Source of the DNA: Cristatella mucedo
Lineage: Eukaryota; Bryozoa; Phylactolaemata; Cristatellidae
DNA length: 64,000 nucleotides
Assembly: GCA_009760855.2 (NCBI GenBank)
Contig: WPIO01000049.1
Coordinates: forward strand, 1,181,501-1,245,500
Direction: 5' to 3'
Under the pieces are notes generated by a model that was not told the DNA's origin, searched no databases, and saw only the letters and a program-made list of their open reading frames with translations. Position numbers and translations under genes: made by a program. Shown here in pieces: positions 21,171-64,000 of the stretch (position 1 is the stretch's first letter; the number at the start of each line of letters is the position of its first letter).

Positions 21171-21510
21171 AATCTTGCCGTGTACACCAACACTCTGCCG
21201 CTTGCTTCCGACCGCTGCCATCATCAACATCATCTTTGCAATATTTAAGTCTCAGCTGAAGACACGATCTGTTCTGCTTAGCTCTCCCTAGTTCCCGGAG
21301 TGTCTATTCTTTTTTGTTCCTCTGTGCTTTGCATGCTAAACTGTACACGAGTCAGCACATTTCACTAATCAGGGGTCCTACTAACCAGTGGTCCCGAGTG
21401 TCTCCTTCTGTGCCTTTTGGATTTTGGTCTACGCATGATGCCCGTGTCCCTTTGCTTGCCTGTCTAAATATACCGCTCAAGTCATTTGCCCTTGTTTACT
21501 GATTCTCTTG
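21171..21510 (+). mobile_element. Possible LINE C-terminal/3' UTR fragment
   Basis: Plus-strand sequence reads as a decayed LINE tail (an FKSQLKTRSVLLSS-like peptide at about 21,245-21,290, the usual FK..LKTHLF end of L2/CR1 polymerases). No other copy occurs in this window, so the family is unclear. Confidence 0.4.
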
Positions 21511-22227
21511 CTTGCAGCTGGCTGCAATCTGCCCTATAGAGATTTAGCCATTTTAAAGAGCTACACACACGATCAAGCATTCTCAGCACTATCGTAACTA
21601 AAAAGTCGCATAACCTTCGATCCTTCCCCTGTACTGGATTAAGCAAGGAGTGTGCAAAAATGAACGGCTCGAGATGGAGGCACCATTTTTATTACGCCTA
21701 GCATAACGACTCTACAAAAATAGCTACATTTACCAGCTAAGCGGCGAAATAAGCAGCTGAAAAATAGCACATTTCGAATGGTAGGTATATTGGTCCACGA
21801 CAGGCGAGTGCTACGATGAACTAGGCAAGATAGGCCACAAGTATGCTACAGCCGGTCGTCTGCAATTCTGCTATTTACGTGGCGCCGTACGAAACAGGTT
21901 CACCTGCAGAAACCCTTCGTTTACCTCCGAGAAGCTGCAACAAAAAGATTGAATGACCTGAAAGCCACCGCACTCAACAGATCAGCGTATGGCCAGCGAG
22001 CTTGCTAGCGACGTCTACCGACGTGACAGGGTGCAAGAGCCTGTTCTAATCAATAGACAACAGTTGAACAGATGTAAAGGCAGTCGATTCTGCATATAAG
22101 AATATCGGATAAAGGACTACTGCGCTTACAAGAATAGCAGTTCTGCATCCCAGATTTTTAAGCAATATTAGTCTCATTCCGTATATGGAGTACTCCACAT
22201 GTGAGAATGCCCATTTGCCGGCCCGAG
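21511..22227. other. Unassigned spacer downstream of the N4BP2 gene
   Basis: No gene or repeat recognised. Confidence 0.35.
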
Positions 22228-22233
22228 TTTATT
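22228..22233 (-). promoter_or_regulatory. N4BP2: Candidate poly(A) signal of the N4BP2 gene
   Basis: TTTATT on the plus strand (AATAAA on the minus strand) is the first exact signal I find downstream of the stop codon, about 750 bases away. If used, the 3' UTR would contain the SINE at 22,273-22,413 and the hairpin at 22,524-22,575. A non-canonical, closer site is equally possible. Confidence 0.35.
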
Positions 22234-22272
22234 CTCACAAGCTAAATCGACTGTAATGGTCAACTGTAAATG

Positions 22273-22413
22273 AACTGGTTTGGCCACGTGGTTAGGGTGC
22301 TCGCCCCCGACCATAGTGTGGCCGAGGTCGTGGACTCGAGCCCCTCGGCATATGTGAAGCGCCTGAATAGAAATTAAGTTCTCTTAGGGAGCTACATAAA
22401 TGAATTATATATA
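22273..22413 (+). mobile_element. SINE-1 copy (tRNA head, LINE tail)
   Basis: A tRNA-like head with A box (tggccacgtggttagggtgc) and B box (ggactcgagcc) is followed by catatgtgaagcgcctgaat and a LINE-type terminal stem-loop (ttaagttctcttaggg). It lies antisense within the probable 3' UTR of the N4BP2 gene. Confidence 0.8.
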
Positions 22414-22523
22414 ACATAAAACAGCGCAAGACAGGATTACCATGTAGAATTAATCTCTGTCTGTCTGTCTCTCTCTCTAGATTGATTAATGAGCACCATC
22501 GCACATTCACGAGACAGAAAATA

Positions 22524-22575
22524 AAAAACGAGCATATGCTGCTAGCTGACAGGCTAGCAGAATATGCTCGTTTTT
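22524..22575. repeat. Perfect-looking hairpin, about 24-bp arms
   Basis: The left arm (aaaaacgagcatatgctgct...) and right arm (...agcagaatatgctcgttttt) pair over about 23 positions with one internal mismatch and a loop of only a few bases. It lies 400 bases past the N4BP2 stop codon, so it probably forms in the 3' UTR. Confidence 0.85.
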
Positions 22576-22982
22576 CTAGAAGTCAGGAGGTAAGCCAGGC
22601 GAGCTACAGCCACTGGTCAAATAACAAGCCAGGCTGAAAAGTCCAACGAAAGACGGCACTGTCTGTCGTCAAGACGGGCTAGGGGCAGCAGGGACGGTGG
22701 CGATGTGCTCGGTGAAGCAAGCGCCTCGTGCTCACTGAGATGATTGACAGGCGGCACAACCTCGTCGTGACTTGGACGCCGCAAAGAATGGCTACATGCG
22801 CCCGAGCTCTCACTGACTGCCAGTACAGCACTACTAATGCAAACAGCGGCAGCCTGCAATGTAGACGGCGAGAATAAGGAGCGCCAAACCCACGGCCGAG
22901 CCACACGAGCAAGCTCTGCCATCGGTTGGTGCGCAATGGCAGACGAGGCACCGCTCGCGGCATTCGCTCGGATTTCCCGCTC

Positions 22983-61363
<38,381 letters not shown>

Positions 61364-61660
61364 ATCTCGGTTATCACAGAACCCTATCGGTGAGAATGGA
61401 AGCGTGGCTAAGCTTCGACAGCGCCAGCTTACAAGCTGCGCCGTTGTCCACAAACTGGACGTCATAATACCTAGGATAGCCCCGTCCCACCATGTTGAAT
61501 AGTGGCTGATTCGTACTAAACTTCCGGTGGACCCGGGAGGGGAGTGGCTTCGGGGTTCGGGCCCCGCCCCAAAGGATATCGGCGGCGGCCGTGAGCAAGT
61601 CAGTCAGCCCTCGATTCGGCGTCTTAAAGTCCCTCCAGTGTCGCTGCAAGCTCCTAAGCT
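61364..61660 (-). promoter_or_regulatory. N4BP2: Probable 5' UTR/promoter of the N4BP2 gene
   Basis: A GC-richer block directly upstream of the start codon, with a GC-box-like ggccccgcccc (about 61,561-61,571). No TATA box is evident at a fitting distance. A 5' UTR exon further away is possible. Confidence 0.4.
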
Positions 61661-61840
61661 AGGTCAAATTTTGTGCAGTGCCGCAAATTCCGTGTAAAGC
61701 AAAGTACTACACGCCTCGATCTGGGAGCCGTAACAGGTTCCGGTATGTAGAGGCAGCCTGGGATAACGAGGAAAGTGAAACGTAGGCAGGCAGCATTTCC
61801 AGATGAAAGACTACTTGTACAACGCATCGAGCCACAACAT
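61661..61840. other. Upstream spacer
   Basis: Nothing recognised between the proximal 5' flank and the LINE remnant. Confidence 0.3.
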
Positions 61841-62090
61841 AACAATAATAATAACAGTAATAATAAAAAAAATTTGCGTCGTTAGAGAACTAATATCTTT
61901 CTAGGCACTTTGCATCTGCTGGAAAGATAGCTAGCCAGAACGATTCGCTTGGACGGAGGAAATTTTATATGGAACTTCCTGAGCTGGCTCCAGAGGAGCA
62001 GATGACGTGAAGGGGGTTTCCACAATCTGGGAGCCACAGAGAAAATACTACAGTCGCCTACAACCGTCAAGTAAAAACAGGGCTAAGTAT
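61841..62090 (-). mobile_element. LINE 3' remnant (L2/CR1-like)
   Basis: AAT-rich left end, weak terminal stem-loop (gcgtcgttagagaactaata, tttctaggcactttg), then a minus-strand frame reading VVGDCSIFSVAPRLWKPPSRH and SQLRKFHIKFPPS. This is the normal TVGDRSF..APRLWNSLP end of L2/CR1 polymerases. It is a diverged family, neither A nor B. Confidence 0.7.
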
Positions 62091-62398
62091 TCGAAACCCG
62101 TCACAACTTGCACATGACCGGGCATAACGGATGGTTGGTGGCTTTGAATCTTCAAGAAAGAAATTTGAACCTTAGCCTCAGCTCACGGGAGCTATTTTGC
62201 ATGTTACATTATACAACAGGTGTTGCATAAATTTTTTTTAGCGTTGCCGAATGGGGAAGTGTAGCCAAAATAGCCTGCTGACTTAAGGTGACTAAGTTAT
62301 AAAAAGTCGCGTGGGAAGCGTGTACCAAAATTGCTCGTTTGAGCCTCTACTGACGTTAAAGGTGAAAGTTTTAAATCGAATAAAAATCATCAACTATA

Positions 62399-63400
62399 AT
62401 TAAAAGTATTTATTAGGCACCTCAAGAGAACCACATCAGTATCTGAGAACTTTACGTATTCTGAGATGGAAACATGCAATTAGTCATGGCATGCGAAATT
62501 TTAAAACGCACAAAAGCATACAAAGGGCAATTCAGTCAGACGGAACAAGCTTCGTGGAGCAGGTAAGTCTTTAGTTGCTTTTCGAATGCTATACCATAAC
62601 TAGATGCCGCGATCCCAATCGGTATTGATTCCAATGCTTTGAAAGCGATGTACCTGCAGGCTAGGTCTCCAAGGTATTAAAAGTTGGCTAGAGGAACAAA
62701 CAAGCGACCACAGGCAGACGAGCGGGTGTTGCGAATAGGAAGCTGGCTTAGGAAGCAATCCAGATAGTTAGGCCGGAATAAAGTAATACGGGTACCTAAA
62801 AGTGAGTGACGAAACCTTGAAGTCAATTAGCTGCTTTTTTGGGATCCAGCGAAGGTCGGTGAAAGGTGCAGTGATTGGGCAGCTGTGAAGCTCACGAAAG
62901 AAAAGCCGAGCTGCAGAGGTTTGCACTATTTTTAAGCTTCTGATTTCACACGGATAAGGAAACCTTAAAGTAGGTAATTGCAGATGTATATTCAGGATGT
63001 CACAAATGTATAGAGTGGCGTGGGTGTGGTGTCTTCATTAAGCAAAGGTAGGTGTACGTAGGGCAGACTCGATTGCAGAGCGGATGCGGCCGTCTAAGAA
63101 TAAATCATTCTGGGAGAGGGCAATAAGATTCTCAGCAGAGACGTCAGAAGATGTGCTTGCGGAGCCATTTGGAAAGTTGGATTTTCTAATTTTCTGAGTG
63201 ACACTAGACTTGTCCATAATAAGCACGTTAGTTATTTTGTCCTTCAGTTTGACAAAGTTGTCTGTCATCCAAATGCGAATCTCGAATACACATGCTGCAA
63301 GAGATCTGAGAGAGTGTGAGATTATTAAAACAGTGACTAGTCAAAGCACAAGTAAGTGCAGCTGTGATTACAGCCAGTTTTCTAGAGCTGGATGATTATA
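62399..63400 (-). mobile_element. Decayed LINE, about 1 kb, minus strand
   Basis: Recognisable blocks in LINE-B order: cttttcgaatgctatac, ggctaggtctccaaggtatt, ctaaaagtgagtgacgaaac, cttgaagtcaattagctgct and cagcgaaggtcggtgaaagg. The right part (63,038-63,268) encodes MTDNFVKLKDKITNVLIM, the N(F)LKLNDDKTEVLI block of the polymerase, and a Ser-rich stretch. A third family related to LINE-B. Confidence 0.75.
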
Positions 63401-63627
63401 AAATAAAATATCCCCTAGGAGACCATAACGTTACGGCTGGAATAAGATACTTTGCTCTTTTGATTGATAGTAACGGAGTACGACCGTCTTAAAGAGCTCG
63501 CAATTTTGATGACCTCTTTGGAAATCGCTTCAAGGTGAAAGTTTCAGTTAGAAGACCGCTTCTACAACTAGCCACTATTTTCGGTCGCTGTCCAAGATGA
63601 AAGACTAACAATACAAGTTTAGCCGAT

Positions 63628-63800
63628 TTGAAAGCTTGACTTATTATATAGGCGGCAGAAGAGCCCTAACGGGTTATCGCCGCCGCCGTCAATCAAGCGT
63701 GCGGCAATAAGGAATCACCCGCTGCAGGATTCGAACCCACGACCGGGGTCGTGAAGAGCAAGTGCCTTACCTCCTGGGTAAAGAACCTACCGCGGCAGCT
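63628..63800 (-). mobile_element. SINE-2 copy, minus strand, long head
   Basis: gacttattatataggcggca, gaagagccctaacgggttat, then caggattcgaacccacgacc (the perfect B-box complement) and the head complement taccgcggcag at the right edge. One of the better-preserved copies. Confidence 0.8.
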
Positions 63801-63809
63801 GGCTACAGA

Positions 63810-63890
63810 TCTAATTGCTTTTAGTATGTATGTGTCTAGACTGAATTATTGTAATTCAGTTTTGGCAGAATACCAAGAAGAGCCATTAAG
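63810..63890 (+). mobile_element. LINE polymerase scrap, plus strand
   Basis: Reads MYVSRLNYCNSVLAEYQEEPL, which corresponds to LSRLDYCNSLLAGLPKKA of LINE-A. It continues to the window edge without other features. Confidence 0.65.
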
Positions 63891-64000
63891 CAAGGGGGCG
63901 CTTTCCCCTGAGCAGCTGGGCTGCGAGTTGGACCACCCCAATCCTACACCCCGAGACCAGTGTCATGAGCGAAGAAATCATGCTTTAATTCTAATCAATG

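Overview
The window is animal genomic DNA. Coding sequence is split by GT-AG introns, and the DNA between exons is full of L2/CR1-type LINE copies, tRNA-derived SINEs and long (GA)n microsatellites. The LINE, SINE and hAT families suggest an aquatic invertebrate, but I cannot name a species or even a phylum with confidence.

The main content is one gene on the minus strand, a complete homologue of NEDD4-binding protein 2 (N4BP2). I could assemble it as 14 exons from the start codon at 61,363 to the stop codon at 22,983. All 14 exons join in compatible phases and predict 2,025 residues. The order is an N-terminal CUE domain (exons 1-2), a polynucleotide-kinase-type P-loop domain split over exons 2-5, long Ala/Ser/Pro-rich linkers (exons 2 and 6), CUE-like helical pieces (exons 7 and 10), a DUF1771 segment (exons 12-13) and a C-terminal Smr endonuclease domain (exons 13-14). 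Proteins of this family (human N4BP2, worm NONU-1, yeast Cue2) are linked to ubiquitin binding and to cutting mRNA at stalled ribosomes.

Left of that gene, 1-6.4 kb is a graveyard of mobile elements. It includes a three-level nest: a SPIN-like hAT element (4,500-5,748) split by a LINE, which is itself split by a 281-bp solo LTR. At 6.4-6.8 kb lies the last exon of an unrecognised cysteine-rich minus-strand gene with a nearby polyadenylation signal. At 9-11.4 kb a CpG-rich block with consensus splice donors may hold its promoter. At 11.7-14.4 kb there is a 5'-truncated but nearly intact L2-like LINE with a single in-frame stop. From 14.4 to 22.2 kb there are (GA)n tracts, SINEs and decayed LINE pieces.

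The right edge (61.4-64 kb) holds the N4BP2 5' flank, two more LINE remnants, a SINE and a further small LINE scrap. The N4BP2 introns carry SINEs of two families, antisense and sense LINE pieces, tandem duplications, a 26-unit 14-bp minisatellite and large CT-rich (sense) microsatellites. Apart from N4BP2, the Cys-rich exon and the LINE reading frames, I see no convincing protein-coding sequence.
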